Counted from the first letter of the stretch, positions 1 to 8,031 are shown. The stretch: 13,470 nt of DNA from Ruminococcaceae bacterium UBA5401 (GCA_002409675.1 DHOB01000074.1:1275-14744), one strand, 5' to 3'. Made by a program: numbers and translations. The notes: generated from the letters alone by a model not told the origin.

Positions 1-344
1 TCCGCGAGGATGGAAGGGCGCGTCCTGCCGCCGGAATTCTGCTCGCCGTGGCTCAGCAGCAGGTACCGGCCGACGTCCATCTGCTGCGAAAACCCGCAGC
101 ACGCCTTTTCGCACACGAGGGCCGCCCGCTTTTTGGTCAGGTCGCCCTCCGGCAGGTCGGGAAAATGGCGAAACAGGTAATCCGCCACCACGGCGCCCAG
201 AACCGCGTCGCCGAGGAACTCCAGCCGCTCGTTGCTGCCGTTCGGGGTATGCCGCTCGTTCGCATAGGAAGAATGGGTCAGGGCCGTCTTCAGCAGTTCC
301 GGATTCTTAAAATGATAGTGCAGCTTTTCTTCCAGTTCCTTCAT
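1..344 (-). CDS. rnc: Ribonuclease III, N-terminal part (cut by window edge)
   Basis: Endoribonuclease that cleaves double-stranded RNA, processing rRNA precursors and some mRNAs in the cytoplasm. The 114 visible residues are the first half of the catalytic RNase III domain. The family signature NERLEFLGDAVL lies at residues 38-49, with the expected metal ligands Glu39, Glu42 and Asp46. The second acidic pair and the C-terminal dsRNA-binding domain would lie past base 1. The ATG at 344-342 shares one base with the plsX stop (TGATG), suggesting translational coupling. In many Firmicutes rnc follows plsX with acpP in between; here no acyl carrier gene separates them. Identification is firm; only the 3' end is missing. 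Confidence 0.96.
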   Translation of the reverse strand, partial: MKELEEKLHYHFKNPELLKTALTHSSYANERHTPNGSNERLEFLGDAVLGAVVADYLFRHFPDLPEGDLTKKRAALVCEKACCGFSQQMDVGRYLLLSHGEQNSGGRTRPSILA

Positions 345-1372
345 CAGGCATTCGCTCCCGCTTCCTGTTTTTCCATCCGCGCGCGGTATTTTGCGACGGA
401 ATCCGCAATCTCTTCGGCGACGTTCCCCTCCACATACGCCTTGGTCAGGCGAATGGCGTTGTAAACGGTCTTCGCCTTCGCGCTGCCGTGCGTCTTGAAG
501 ACGGGCCTGGCGCAGCCCATCAGCGGCGCGCCGCCGTATTCGTTGTAATCGAACTGCTTTTTGAGGGCCTTGACGTCCTTGAGCACGATGGCGGCGGCCA
601 GCTTGCTCAGCGGGCTGCGCAGGAAGATCTTCTTGAGCCGCCCCATCAGCATCAGGGCCACCCCCTCGAACGTCTTGAGGATGACGTTGCCGGTGAAGCC
701 GTCGGCCACAATCACGTCGCCCGCGTCTTCCGGGATGTCGCGCGCCTCGATGTTCCCGATGAAGTTCAGGCCGGACTGCCTGAGCAGGGCAAACGCCTCG
801 TGCTGGAGCTCGCCGCCCTTGTGGTCCTCGGTCCCGACATTGGCGAGGGCGACACGCGGGTTCCGGATTCCCATGACTTTCTTCATGTAGATGGAGCCCA
901 TCACGCCGAACTGCCGGAGCATGTCCGCTTTGCAGTCCACGTTCGCCCCGCAGTCGATCAGCATGAAGCGGCCCCTGTTGCTCGGCATAATCGGCGCGAA
1001 CGCGATGCGCTTGATGCCGCGGATGCGCTTGACGATCAGCGTGGCGCCCACCACCAGGGCGCCGCTGTTTCCCCCTGAAACAAAGGCATCGCCGTAGCCG
1101 GCGGCCAGCCTGCGCAGCCCCTCGGCCATCGAGGAATCGGATTTGTCCTTCATCACGGCGCCCGCGCTGTCTTCCATGGTGAGGACGCCCGGCGCGTCGA
1201 GAATCTCCATCCGTTCGAGGGAAATTCCGTTTTCACTCGCCACGCGGCGGATTTCGGCCTCCCGCCCCGTCAGCGCGATGTCGATGCCGAGGCCCTGCAC
1301 GGCCAGCGCGCACCCTTTGAGTATCTCGAGAGGCGCGTTGTCGCCCCCGAAAGCGTCCACGATAATTTTCAT
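344..1372 (-). CDS. plsX: Phosphate acyltransferase PlsX
   Basis: Converts acyl-ACP and inorganic phosphate to acyl phosphate, the donor used by PlsY for the first acylation of glycerol-3-phosphate in phospholipid synthesis. It is a peripheral membrane enzyme. The 342 residues match the family length. Visible PlsX motifs are MKIIVDAFGGDNAP at the N-terminus, VSGGNSGALV near 98-107, VADGFTGNVILK near 222-233, YGGAPLMG near 279-286 and KTHGSAKAK near 293-301. An ATG 9 bases upstream (1381) is in frame, but the SD (AAAGGGGA) runs into that ATG and is well spaced only from the ATG at 1372, which also gives the family N-terminus. It follows trmFO by 2 bases and overlaps rnc by 1. Confidence 0.96.
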   Translation of the reverse strand: MKIIVDAFGGDNAPLEILKGCALAVQGLGIDIALTGREAEIRRVASENGISLERMEILDAPGVLTMEDSAGAVMKDKSDSSMAEGLRRLAAGYGDAFVSGGNSGALVVGATLIVKRIRGIKRIAFAPIMPSNRGRFMLIDCGANVDCKADMLRQFGVMGSIYMKKVMGIRNPRVALANVGTEDHKGGELQHEAFALLRQSGLNFIGNIEARDIPEDAGDVIVADGFTGNVILKTFEGVALMLMGRLKKIFLRSPLSKLAAAIVLKDVKALKKQFDYNEYGGAPLMGCARPVFKTHGSAKAKTVYNAIRLTKAYVEGNVAEEIADSVAKYRARMEKQEAGANA

Positions 1373-1374
1373 GT

Positions 1375-2718
1375 TCAGCATCCCCTTTCGGCCGGCTCCT
1401 GTTCCGGGCCGGCCTCCTCAATCGCCTGTTCCAGCGCCTGCAGGGCCCGCCGCGCCAGGGCGGCGTACCGCTCTTTTTTGTCCCGCACGGGCGGGTCGAG
1501 GGGCGGCAGAATCCCGAAATTCGCCCCCATCGGCTGGAACGGGCCTTCCCCGCCGCGCGCGACATAGCGGCTCAGCGCGCCGCACATCGTCTCTTCCGGC
1601 AGAACCGCGGCCGGCCGCCCGCTCAGCCGGCGCGCCGCGTTGATTCCCGCGAGAATCCCGGACGAAGCGGATTCCATGTAGCCCTCCACGCCCGTAATCT
1701 GGCCCGCGAAAAAAAGGCCGGGGCGCGCCCGCACGCTGTAATCGGCGTTCAGGACGCGCGGCGAATTCAAGAACGTGTTGCGGTGCATCACCCCGTAGCG
1801 CACAAACTCGGCACGCTCCAGGCCCGGAATCATGCCGAACACGCGCTTCTGCTCGCCGAACTTCAGGTTGGTCTGGAACCCGACGAGGTTGTAGAGCGTG
1901 CCGCCCGCGTCTTCCCGGCGGAGCTGCAGCACCGCCCAGGGCCGGTGGCCGGTGGCCGGGTCGCGCAGGCCGACGGGCTTCATCGGGCCGAAGCGGAGGG
2001 TGTCCTCCCCGCGGGCGGCCATCACCTCGACGGGCATGCACCCCTCGTACACGCTGGGCGCGGCGGCGTCGAACCCGTGGAGCGGGGCGCGCTCCGCCGA
2101 GCGCAGCGCCGCGTAAAAGCGCTCGTACTCCTCCCGGTTCAGGGGGCAGTTCAGGTATGCATCCCCATCCCCTTTCCCGTAGCGGGAAGCGGCGAAGATC
2201 CGCTCCCGGTTCAGGCTTTCGGCGGTGACAATCGGCGCAGCCGCGTCATAAAAGCTCAGCGCATCCCCGCACAGCCGCGAAATCTCCGCGGCCAGCGCGT
2301 CCGAGGTCAGCGGCCCCGTCGCCAGCACCGCGACGCCGTCCTCCGGAATCCGCGTGGCTTCTTCCCTTCGCAGGCGAATCAGCGGATGGGAGGCGACCGC
2401 GGCCGTCACGGCGGAAGAAAAGGCGGCGCGGTCCACCGCCAGCGCTCCCCCGGCGGGCACGCGGCAGCGGTCGGCGCACGGCAGCAGCAGGGAGCCGAGG
2501 CGGCGCATCTCCCGTTTGAGCAGCCCCGCCGCGCTCGCCGGCCGCTCCGCCTTGAAGGAGTTGGAGCACACCAGCTCGGCGAGGTCCGGGCTGCGGTGCG
2601 CCGGCGAAAAGCGCGCCGGCTTCATCTCGTACAGCTCGACCGCAATCCCCCGCCGCGCAATCTGCCACGCGGCCTCGCAGCCGGCAAGGCCGGCGCCGAT
2701 CACCCGGACACGCTTCAT
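1375..2718 (-). CDS. trmFO: Methylenetetrahydrofolate-tRNA (uracil-5-)-methyltransferase TrmFO
   Basis: Flavoenzyme that makes 5-methyluridine at position 54 of the tRNA T-loop, using methylenetetrahydrofolate and reduced FAD rather than S-adenosylmethionine. The 447 residues cover the whole family. The N-terminus has the FAD-binding Rossmann motif GAGLAGCEAA (residues 8-17) followed by YEMKP. Two cysteines known to matter in the Bacillus enzyme are present in conserved contexts: Cys51 in LVCSNSFKAE and Cys227 in YEGCMPVEVMA. The C-terminal FAD region carries FAGQITGVEGYMES. The start overlaps the topA stop as ATGA. The topA-trmFO pairing is the same as in Bacillus, but there the next genes are xerC-hslVU-codY, whereas here plsX and rnc follow. 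Confidence 0.97.
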   Translation of the reverse strand: MKRVRVIGAGLAGCEAAWQIARRGIAVELYEMKPARFSPAHRSPDLAELVCSNSFKAERPASAAGLLKREMRRLGSLLLPCADRCRVPAGGALAVDRAAFSSAVTAAVASHPLIRLRREEATRIPEDGVAVLATGPLTSDALAAEISRLCGDALSFYDAAAPIVTAESLNRERIFAASRYGKGDGDAYLNCPLNREEYERFYAALRSAERAPLHGFDAAAPSVYEGCMPVEVMAARGEDTLRFGPMKPVGLRDPATGHRPWAVLQLRREDAGGTLYNLVGFQTNLKFGEQKRVFGMIPGLERAEFVRYGVMHRNTFLNSPRVLNADYSVRARPGLFFAGQITGVEGYMESASSGILAGINAARRLSGRPAAVLPEETMCGALSRYVARGGEGPFQPMGANFGILPPLDPPVRDKKERYAALARRALQALEQAIEEAGPEQEPAERGC

Positions 2719-4796
2719 TCGTCCTCCTGCTTTTCATAGCCGCAGCCCGGCGTGACGCAGTAGTACTTCGGGTGCTTGCCCCTTTTCTTCAGCAGGGTCT
2801 TGCCGCACTTCGGGCAGAGCTCTTTGGTCGGCTCGTCCCACGATATGAAATCGCATTTGGGGTAATTGGAACACCCGTAGAAGACGCGGCCCTTTTTCGT
2901 GCGCTTCACCACGACCCTGCCGCCGCATTTGGGGCAGACCGCGCCGTTGTACTCCACATATTTCTTCGTGTTCTTGCACTCCGGATACCCGGAGCAGGCC
3001 AGAAATTTGCCGTACCGGCCCGTTTTGATGACCATGGGCCGGCCGCATTTTTCGCATTTGATGTCGGTCATGTCCTCTTTGAGCTGGATCTTAACGCCCT
3101 TCATCTCTTCCTTTGCGGTTTTCAGGGTCTGGTCGAAGTCGCCGTAAAAGTGGTGGAGCTGCTGCACCCAGTCCGTTTTGCCGCTCTGCACGCCGTCCAG
3201 GTCGTTCTCCACCTGCGCCGTGAACTTGACGTTCACAATTTTCGGGAAGCGCTCCTTCATCAGCTTGGTCACGGTCTCGCCGAGCTCGGTGGGCTTCAGG
3301 GCCCTGCCGTCGCGCACGACGTACTCGCGCGCGAGGATGGTGGAAATGGTCGTGGCATAGGTGGAGGGGCGGCCGATGCCGTTTTCCTCAAGGGTCTTAA
3401 TCAGCGACGCCTCGGTGTAGCGCGGCGGCGGCTGGGTGAAGTGCTGCCCGCCGGAAAGGTCCTTCTTCTGCAGGCGCATGCCCTTGGCGAGCTCCGGCAG
3501 GGCGCCGCTCTCTTTGCTCTCCTCGTCCTTCGCCTCTTCGTACAGCACGGTGAAGCCATCGAACGTGACGGTGTGCCCGGAAGACTTGAACCGGTATTGC
3601 CCGGCCGCGATGTCCGCCTGCACCGTGCTCCACAGGCAGTTGGACATCTGGCTTGCGATGAAGCGCTCCCAAATCAGGCGGTACAGCTTATACTGGTCCG
3701 GGGACAGGCTGTCCCTGACTCTGTCCGGCGAAAGCTCCGGCACGGTGGGGCGGATGGCCTCGTGCCCGTCCTGCGCACCGGCGCGGGACTTGTAATGCCG
3801 TTCCTTTTCGGGCAGGTACTTTTCGCCCCAGCGCCCGCGGATGTAGTCCGCAGCGGAATGGATGGCCTCTTCCGACACGCGGAGCGAATCGGTGCGCATG
3901 TAGGTAATCAGGCCGATGGCCCCCATCCCCTTGACTTCGACGCCCTCATACAGCTCCTGCGCGGCCTTCATGGTGCGGCGCGCCTGGAACCCGAGCCTGC
4001 GGGAAGCTTCCTGCTGCATGGTGGAGGTGGAAAACGGCGGGGCCGGCGAGCGCCTGCGCGTCCCCTTCTTCACATTGGAGACGGTGAACTCCGCGCTCTG
4101 AAGGTCCGCTAAAATCTTGTCGCAGTCCTCTTTCTTGGCGATTTTAATCCTGCCGTTCTCGTCCCCGTAAAACAGGGCCGTAAAGACCGCGGGCAGCCCT
4201 TCCGGCGAAAGCTTCGCCTCGATGGTCCAGTACTCCTCCGGGACGAAAGCGCGGATTTCTTCCTCGCGGTCGACGATGATGCGCACCGCGACGGACTGCA
4301 CCCGCCCGGCCGAAAGACCGCGCCGGATTTTCTGCGACAGGAACGGGCTGAGCTTATAGCCCACCAGTCGGTCGAGAATCCGGCGGGCCTGCTGGGCGTT
4401 GACGAGGTTCTGGTCGATGCTGCGCGGATTCTTCATGCCGGCGCTGATGCCCGATTTCGTAATCTCGTTGAACGTCACGCGGTTCTTGTCCTTCATATCC
4501 AGGCCGAGCAGATAGGCCAGATGCCAGGAGATGGCCTCGCCCTCCCGGTCCGGGTCCGTCGCCAGCAGAACGGAATCACTTTTGCCCGCCTTGCTCTTGA
4601 GCTCCTTGACCAGCTTTTCCTTTCCCTTGATCACGACGTATTTCGGCTTGAAGTCGTTTTCGACGTCCACGCTCAGCCGGCTTTTCGGCAGGTCGCGGAC
4701 ATGGCCCATGGACGCGACCACGTCGTACCCAGAGCCCAGATATTTTTTTATCGTTTTAGCCTTGGCCGGCGATTCCACAATGACCAGCTTTGACAT
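2715..4796 (-). CDS. topA: DNA topoisomerase I (type IA)
   Basis: Relaxes negatively supercoiled DNA by transient single-strand cleavage, balancing gyrase. The 693 residues show the full family architecture. An N-terminal Toprim domain carries the VESPAKAKTI glutamate (Glu8) and the DPDREGE metal-binding motif (81-87). The type IA core has the catalytic tyrosine in GLITYMRTDS (Tyr299). The tail holds three four-cysteine zinc ribbons: Cys581/584/601/607, Cys621/624/642/648 and Cys661/664/680/685. The start ATG is preceded by a GAGGTGGGG SD. It lies 47 bases after dprA and overlaps trmFO by 4. A candidate promoter inside dprA (5079-5106) could drive it separately from the upstream genes. Confidence 0.98.
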   Translation of the reverse strand: MSKLVIVESPAKAKTIKKYLGSGYDVVASMGHVRDLPKSRLSVDVENDFKPKYVVIKGKEKLVKELKSKAGKSDSVLLATDPDREGEAISWHLAYLLGLDMKDKNRVTFNEITKSGISAGMKNPRSIDQNLVNAQQARRILDRLVGYKLSPFLSQKIRRGLSAGRVQSVAVRIIVDREEEIRAFVPEEYWTIEAKLSPEGLPAVFTALFYGDENGRIKIAKKEDCDKILADLQSAEFTVSNVKKGTRRRSPAPPFSTSTMQQEASRRLGFQARRTMKAAQELYEGVEVKGMGAIGLITYMRTDSLRVSEEAIHSAADYIRGRWGEKYLPEKERHYKSRAGAQDGHEAIRPTVPELSPDRVRDSLSPDQYKLYRLIWERFIASQMSNCLWSTVQADIAAGQYRFKSSGHTVTFDGFTVLYEEAKDEESKESGALPELAKGMRLQKKDLSGGQHFTQPPPRYTEASLIKTLEENGIGRPSTYATTISTILAREYVVRDGRALKPTELGETVTKLMKERFPKIVNVKFTAQVENDLDGVQSGKTDWVQQLHHFYGDFDQTLKTAKEEMKGVKIQLKEDMTDIKCEKCGRPMVIKTGRYGKFLACSGYPECKNTKKYVEYNGAVCPKCGGRVVVKRTKKGRVFYGCSNYPKCDFISWDEPTKELCPKCGKTLLKKRGKHPKYYCVTPGCGYEKQEDE

Positions 4797-4843
4797 AAAA
4801 CCCCACCTCGCATTGTTGTAGTTCTTCCCCGGGTCCGCGGCGG

Positions 4844-6010
4844 CTACCGCGGCAGGCTGTACCGCCTGCCGGAGTAGGACCGGACCGCGCCGGCAAGCTC
4901 CAGCTCCGTAACGGCGGAAAGCGCCCGCGCGGCGGAAAGGCCGGTCCCCGCGGTCAGGTCCGAAAGGCCCTGCGGCGCGCGGGTCAGCCGGGCCAGCAGC
5001 GCCCTCGCATCTTCCGAAAGGTCCTCGGCCTCACCGTCGGCCGGCCGGGCCTCTTCCGCCCGTCCGCCGTTATCTTTTATAATAGCATCAGAATTTCTGC
5101 CGTCAAGACCAATTTTCTCCGAAAACCGGTCCGGGTACTCCTCCATAATCTCTTCCGCGCTGCTGACGGGCTTGGCTCCGCTCTTAATCAGGCCGTTCAC
5201 GCCTTTGGAAACCGGGCTGAAAATATCCGCCGGGACCGCAAACACGTCCCGCCCCTGGTCCAGCGCAAAGTCCGCGGTAATCAGCGAGCCGCTTTTCCCC
5301 GCGGCCTCCACCACGAGCGTGCCGAGCGCCATGCCGGAAATAATCCGGTTGCGGATGGGAAAATTGGAGCCGGAAGCCTGCGTCCCCGGCGGATATTCGG
5401 AGATCAGCGCGCCGGTCGCGGCAACGGCGTCGCGCAGGGACGCGTTCGCCATCAGGTAGGGAAAGTCGATTCCGCAGCCGAGCACGCAGACGGTCTTTCC
5501 GTTCGCCTGCAGCGCACCCTGGTGCGCCGCGGTGTCGATGCCGAGCGCGCCGCCGCTGACGACGGCGGCGCCGTGCTTCGCGAGCTCGAAGGCGATGCTG
5601 CGCGCGGCCGCCCTGCCGGTGGGCGTCGCCCGGCGGGTCCCCACAATCGCGATGGGCGGCGCCAAATCAAAATCCGGCAGCCTGCCTTTGACATAGAGCG
5701 CGCACGGCGGGTTCGGAATCTGGCGGAGAAGCTCCGGGTATTCCGGGCTTTCCGGCGTGAGGACCCGCTGGCCCGCCCTACCGCAGTACTCGAGAAGCGC
5801 GGCCGCGGCGGACGCGGGCCACCGGCACATCTTGCTGATTTCTTTCTGGGTGAAATACCCCTCGAGAAGCCAGGCTTCCCTGCCGGCCCGGTAGAACTCG
5901 GCCAGCGACGGGTACGCCGAGAGGACCCGGTTCGGCTTGGAGCTTCCCGGTCCGAGCGCATGCTGGAGCCATATCCAGTATATGCGGGGGTCAAATTCCG
6001 ATTCCGTCAT
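4844..6010 (-). CDS. dprA: DNA-processing protein DprA (Smf)
   Basis: Binds incoming single-stranded DNA in natural transformation and loads RecA; many non-competent bacteria also keep it. The 388 residues comprise an N-terminal helical region (about 1-100), the Rossmann-like DprA core and a C-terminal winged-helix domain (about 331-388). Core motifs are AIVGTRRATPTG (121-132), VVSGGALGIDTAAHQGAL (150-167), the NFPIRNRIISG ssDNA-binding stretch (216-226) and SGSLITADFALDQGRDVFAVP (about 240-260). The start at 6010 is chosen over one 39 bases upstream because it has a GGGAGGGAG SD and makes an ATGA overlap with the methyltransferase gene. The linker at about 296-330 is encoded by locally AT-rich DNA containing a promoter-like sequence. 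Confidence 0.95.
   Translation of the reverse strand: MTESEFDPRIYWIWLQHALGPGSSKPNRVLSAYPSLAEFYRAGREAWLLEGYFTQKEISKMCRWPASAAAALLEYCGRAGQRVLTPESPEYPELLRQIPNPPCALYVKGRLPDFDLAPPIAIVGTRRATPTGRAAARSIAFELAKHGAAVVSGGALGIDTAAHQGALQANGKTVCVLGCGIDFPYLMANASLRDAVAATGALISEYPPGTQASGSNFPIRNRIISGMALGTLVVEAAGKSGSLITADFALDQGRDVFAVPADIFSPVSKGVNGLIKSGAKPVSSAEEIMEEYPDRFSEKIGLDGRNSDAIIKDNGGRAEEARPADGEAEDLSEDARALLARLTRAPQGLSDLTAGTGLSAARALSAVTELELAGAVRSYSGRRYSLPR
5079..5106 (-). promoter_or_regulatory. Candidate internal promoter in dprA, upstream of topA
   Basis: Minus strand: TTGACG (5106-5101), 16-base spacer, TATTAT (5084-5079), each one mismatch from consensus. It lies in an AT-rich patch inside otherwise GC-rich dprA coding DNA that encodes a low-conservation linker. 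Transcription would start about 275 bases before the topA ATG. Plausible but unproven. Confidence 0.5.
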
Positions 6011-6822
6011 AAGCGTCTCCCTCCCGGACGGCCGCGCATCATTTCCCACATCAAAATAGCCGCCGAAGCCGCCGCGTTGAGCGATTCCGCCCGGCCGGCC
6101 ATCGGGATGGTGATCCGCCGGGAACAGGCGCGCACGGTTTCCGGCAGAAGGCCGCTCCCCTCGTTCCCGACGGCGACGGCGGCGGGCGCCTCAAAGCGAA
6201 GCGCCGTGACGGGCAGCGCGTCGGCATCCGGCACGGCGGCAAACGTTGAAAACCCGCTCTCGTTCAGGCGCCGCACCGCGCCGGGCGAATCCGCCGCGGT
6301 GAAGAGCGGGACGCGGAAAGCCGCCCCCATGCCGGCCCGCAGGGCCTTGGGGGCGTAGGCGTCGCAGCACGTCCCGGTCAGAAGGACGCCGCCGAAGCCG
6401 AGCGCCTCCGCCGTGCGGAGAACGGCCCCGAGGTTGGCCGGATCCCGGATGTTTTCAAGCACTAAACAATGTCTGCCGTCCTCCGCGCGGGGCAGGCCGC
6501 GGAGCGGCTCCGGCAGGGCGCAGACGCAGAAAACGCCCTGCGTCGTCCCGGTCCCTGCGAGGAACGAGGCGACGGAAGGAGAAATCCGGTATTCCGCCCG
6601 CGACGCCGCGCGGACGGGCGAAAGATAGCTTTCATACCTTTCCGCGGCGCGCGCCGTGTACAGCAGGACGGCCGGTCGGATGCCGCTGCGCGCCGCGTCG
6701 GCGCAGAGGCGGGCCCCCTCCGCGACGAAGAGGCGTTTTTTCTTCCGGTAAGCTGCGGAGCCGGAAAGGCGGGCGATTGTTTTCACCAGCTCGTTCCGGC
6801 GGCTGGTCAGTTCGACGGGCAT
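6007..6822 (-). CDS. TrmH/SpoU-family RNA 2'-O-methyltransferase
   Basis: Predicted S-adenosylmethionine-dependent ribose methyltransferase acting on rRNA or tRNA; the target nucleotide cannot be read from the sequence. The 271 residues have an N-terminal substrate-binding region (about 1-105) and a SPOUT domain with the three knot motifs. These are LENIRDPANLGAVLRTAEALG (motif 1, Asn130 and Arg136), VAVGNEGSGLLPE (motif 2, 216-228) and IPMAGRAESLNAAAS (motif 3, 239-253). The ATG at 6822 is preferred over two in-frame ATGs upstream (6837, 6861) because a GGGGGAGGG SD lies just before it and the upstream ones fall in the terminator and its T-run. A TrmH-family gene after rplT is a common Firmicute arrangement. 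The stop overlaps the dprA start. Confidence 0.93.
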   Translation of the reverse strand: MPVELTSRRNELVKTIARLSGSAAYRKKKRLFVAEGARLCADAARSGIRPAVLLYTARAAERYESYLSPVRAASRAEYRISPSVASFLAGTGTTQGVFCVCALPEPLRGLPRAEDGRHCLVLENIRDPANLGAVLRTAEALGFGGVLLTGTCCDAYAPKALRAGMGAAFRVPLFTAADSPGAVRRLNESGFSTFAAVPDADALPVTALRFEAPAAVAVGNEGSGLLPETVRACSRRITIPMAGRAESLNAAASAAILMWEMMRGRPGGRRL

Positions 6823-6837
6823 GGCGCCCTCCCCCAT

Positions 6838-6870
6838 AAAAAATAAGCGCCCGGAATCCAAGCCGGGCGC
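6838..6870 (-). terminator. Intrinsic terminator after rplT
   Basis: On the minus strand an 8-bp perfect stem (GCGCCCGG / CCGGGCGC, bases 6870-6863 with 6854-6847) closes an 8-base loop. It is followed directly by TTATTTTTTA. This is a textbook intrinsic terminator for infC-rpmI-rplT. It ends only about 15 bases before the start codon of the methyltransferase gene, so the downstream genes must depend on read-through or on a promoter located upstream of it. Confidence 0.9.
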
Positions 6871-6881
6871 GCAATCCGTTT

Positions 6882-7235
6882 TCAGTGTGCTGCTTTGGCC
6901 TTTGCCACAAGGCCCTTGAACGCGGTTTCATCCGCGACGGCAATCTCGGCAAGCATTTTCCGGTTCAGCGTGACGCCGGCCTTTTTCAGCCCGTTCATAA
7001 AGACCGAATAGCTGACGCCGTTCGCACGGCATGCGGCGGAGATGCGGGTAATCCACAGGCGGCGGAAGTCCCTCTTCCGCGCCTTGCGGCCGATATAGGC
7101 ATAGTTGCCGGATTTCATCACGGCCTGTTTGGCCATCTTGAAATGTCTGCTCTTGGAGCCGAAATAGCCCTTTGCAAGCTTTAACGTCTTTTTGCGTCTT
7201 TTGCGCGTCATCAGCGCACCCTTTACACGTGCCAT
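6882..7235 (-). CDS. rplT: 50S ribosomal protein L20
   Basis: Primary 23S rRNA-binding protein needed early in large-subunit assembly; in several bacteria it also represses its own operon by binding the leader mRNA. The 117 residues match the family length. The basic N-terminal tail (MARVKGALMTRKRRKK) leads into the conserved globular part with KRDFRRLWITRISAA and a C-terminal NGLKKAGVTLNRKMLAE segment. SD is GGAGG 9 bases before the ATG. It is last in infC-rpmI-rplT, 48 bases after rpmI, and is followed by a strong terminator. Confidence 0.98.
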   Translation of the reverse strand: MARVKGALMTRKRRKKTLKLAKGYFGSKSRHFKMAKQAVMKSGNYAYIGRKARKRDFRRLWITRISAACRANGVSYSVFMNGLKKAGVTLNRKMLAEIAVADETAFKGLVAKAKAAH

Positions 7236-7283
7236 CTTCTATTACCTCCAAAAAATGGTTGTTTTCCCTGCGGGCGGCCTCCC

Positions 7284-7481
7284 TTATTTGTAGGGAATCA
7301 GCCGCTTGATCTGCGCGACGTTGGTCTTGTCGGCCACCACGGTCTTCCGCAGATTCCTCGTGCGCTTGGTGGTCTTCTTGTTCAGAATGTGCGATTTATA
7401 CGCCTGTGCGCGCAGAACTTTCCCATTCTTTGTAAGCTTAAACCGCTTTTTTGCACCGGTGTGTGTTTTGATTTTAGGCAT
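7284..7481 (-). CDS. rpmI: 50S ribosomal protein L35
   Basis: Small basic protein of the large ribosomal subunit. The 65 residues start MPKIKTHTGAKKRFKLT and contain the KSHILNKKTTKRTRNLRK segment typical of L35; length is standard. A GGAGG SD lies 7 bases before the ATG. It sits 21 bases after infC and is expected to be co-transcribed with infC and rplT. Confidence 0.98.
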   Translation of the reverse strand: MPKIKTHTGAKKRFKLTKNGKVLRAQAYKSHILNKKTTKRTRNLRKTVVADKTNVAQIKRLIPYK

Positions 7482-7502
7482 AAATGCCCCTCCTTATTGA
7501 GT

Positions 7503-8027
7503 CTATTGCTTCGCGGGCTTGGATGCAAGGAACATCAGCATGTTGCGCCCTTCCATTTTGGAGGGCTTCTCGACATTCGCCAAGTCGCTCAGCGCTTCGG
7601 CAAAGCGGCGCATGGCGGCGTGCCCCTGCTCCGGGTGGCCCATCTCGCGGCCGCGGAACCGGATGGAGACCTTCAGCTTGTTGCCTTCCTTCAGAAAACG
7701 CCGCGCATGGTTGACCTTTGTGTCGAAGTCGTGCGTGTCAATGTTCAGCGAAAGGCGAATCTCCTTGATGCTTACGGTATGCTGGTTTTTCCGCGCTTCT
7801 TTCTCGCGCTTGGCCTGCTCAAACCTGAATTTGCCGTAATCGATGATTTTGCAGACCGGCGGTCTCGCTTGCGGAGCGATCTTCACCAGGTCAAGGTTCA
7901 TCTCCATTGCTTTCTGCAGGGCCTGAGCCGACGACATGATGCCGAGCTGGTTGCCGGTCGGGCCTATCACCCGCACCTGCCGGTCGCGGATCTGCCCATT
8001 GGTCTGAAGTTCCTTGCTGCTAATAAT
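7503..8027 (-). CDS. infC: Translation initiation factor IF-3, AUU start
   Basis: Binds the 30S subunit, prevents subunit joining and proofreads the start codon and initiator tRNA. The sequence shows the N-domain (starting ISSKELQTNGQIRD), the lysine-rich linker (FEQAKREKEARKNQ, about 69-82) and the C-domain (IKEIRLSLNIDTHDF onward), 174 residues in all. No ATG, GTG or TTG is well placed. An upstream in-frame TTG at 8060 lacks a spaced SD and overlaps the attenuator T-run. Two consecutive ATT codons (8027 and 8024) follow a GGGGGTG SD, so initiation at AUU is the best reading, as in E. coli and Geobacillus infC. I chose 8027; 8024 is equally compatible. AUU use normally allows IF-3 to limit its own translation. 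Confidence 0.93.
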   Translation of the reverse strand: MISSKELQTNGQIRDRQVRVIGPTGNQLGIMSSAQALQKAMEMNLDLVKIAPQARPPVCKIIDYGKFRFEQAKREKEARKNQHTVSIKEIRLSLNIDTHDFDTKVNHARRFLKEGNKLKVSIRFRGREMGHPEQGHAAMRRFAEALSDLANVEKPSKMEGRNMLMFLASKPAKQ

Positions 8028-8031
8028 TAAG

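Noticed and set aside
1373..1381. Upstream plsX start at 1381
   Set aside because: The SD abuts that ATG with no spacing, and the added MLN residues precede the otherwise standard PlsX N-terminus.
1783..2739. 318-codon plus-strand open frame opposite trmFO
   Set aside because: Antisense to trmFO, no SD, no family resemblance; shadow of GC-rich coding sequence.
2772..4112. 446-codon plus-strand open frame opposite topA
   Set aside because: Lies wholly antisense to a complete, motif-confirmed topA. It has no recognisable domain and arises because GC-rich coding DNA rarely produces stops in other frames.
4835..4852. CCGCGG repeated either side of the dprA stop, as a possible terminator
   Set aside because: A 6-bp stem is possible but no T-run follows on the minus strand, and topA begins 47 bases later; more likely GC-rich coincidence.
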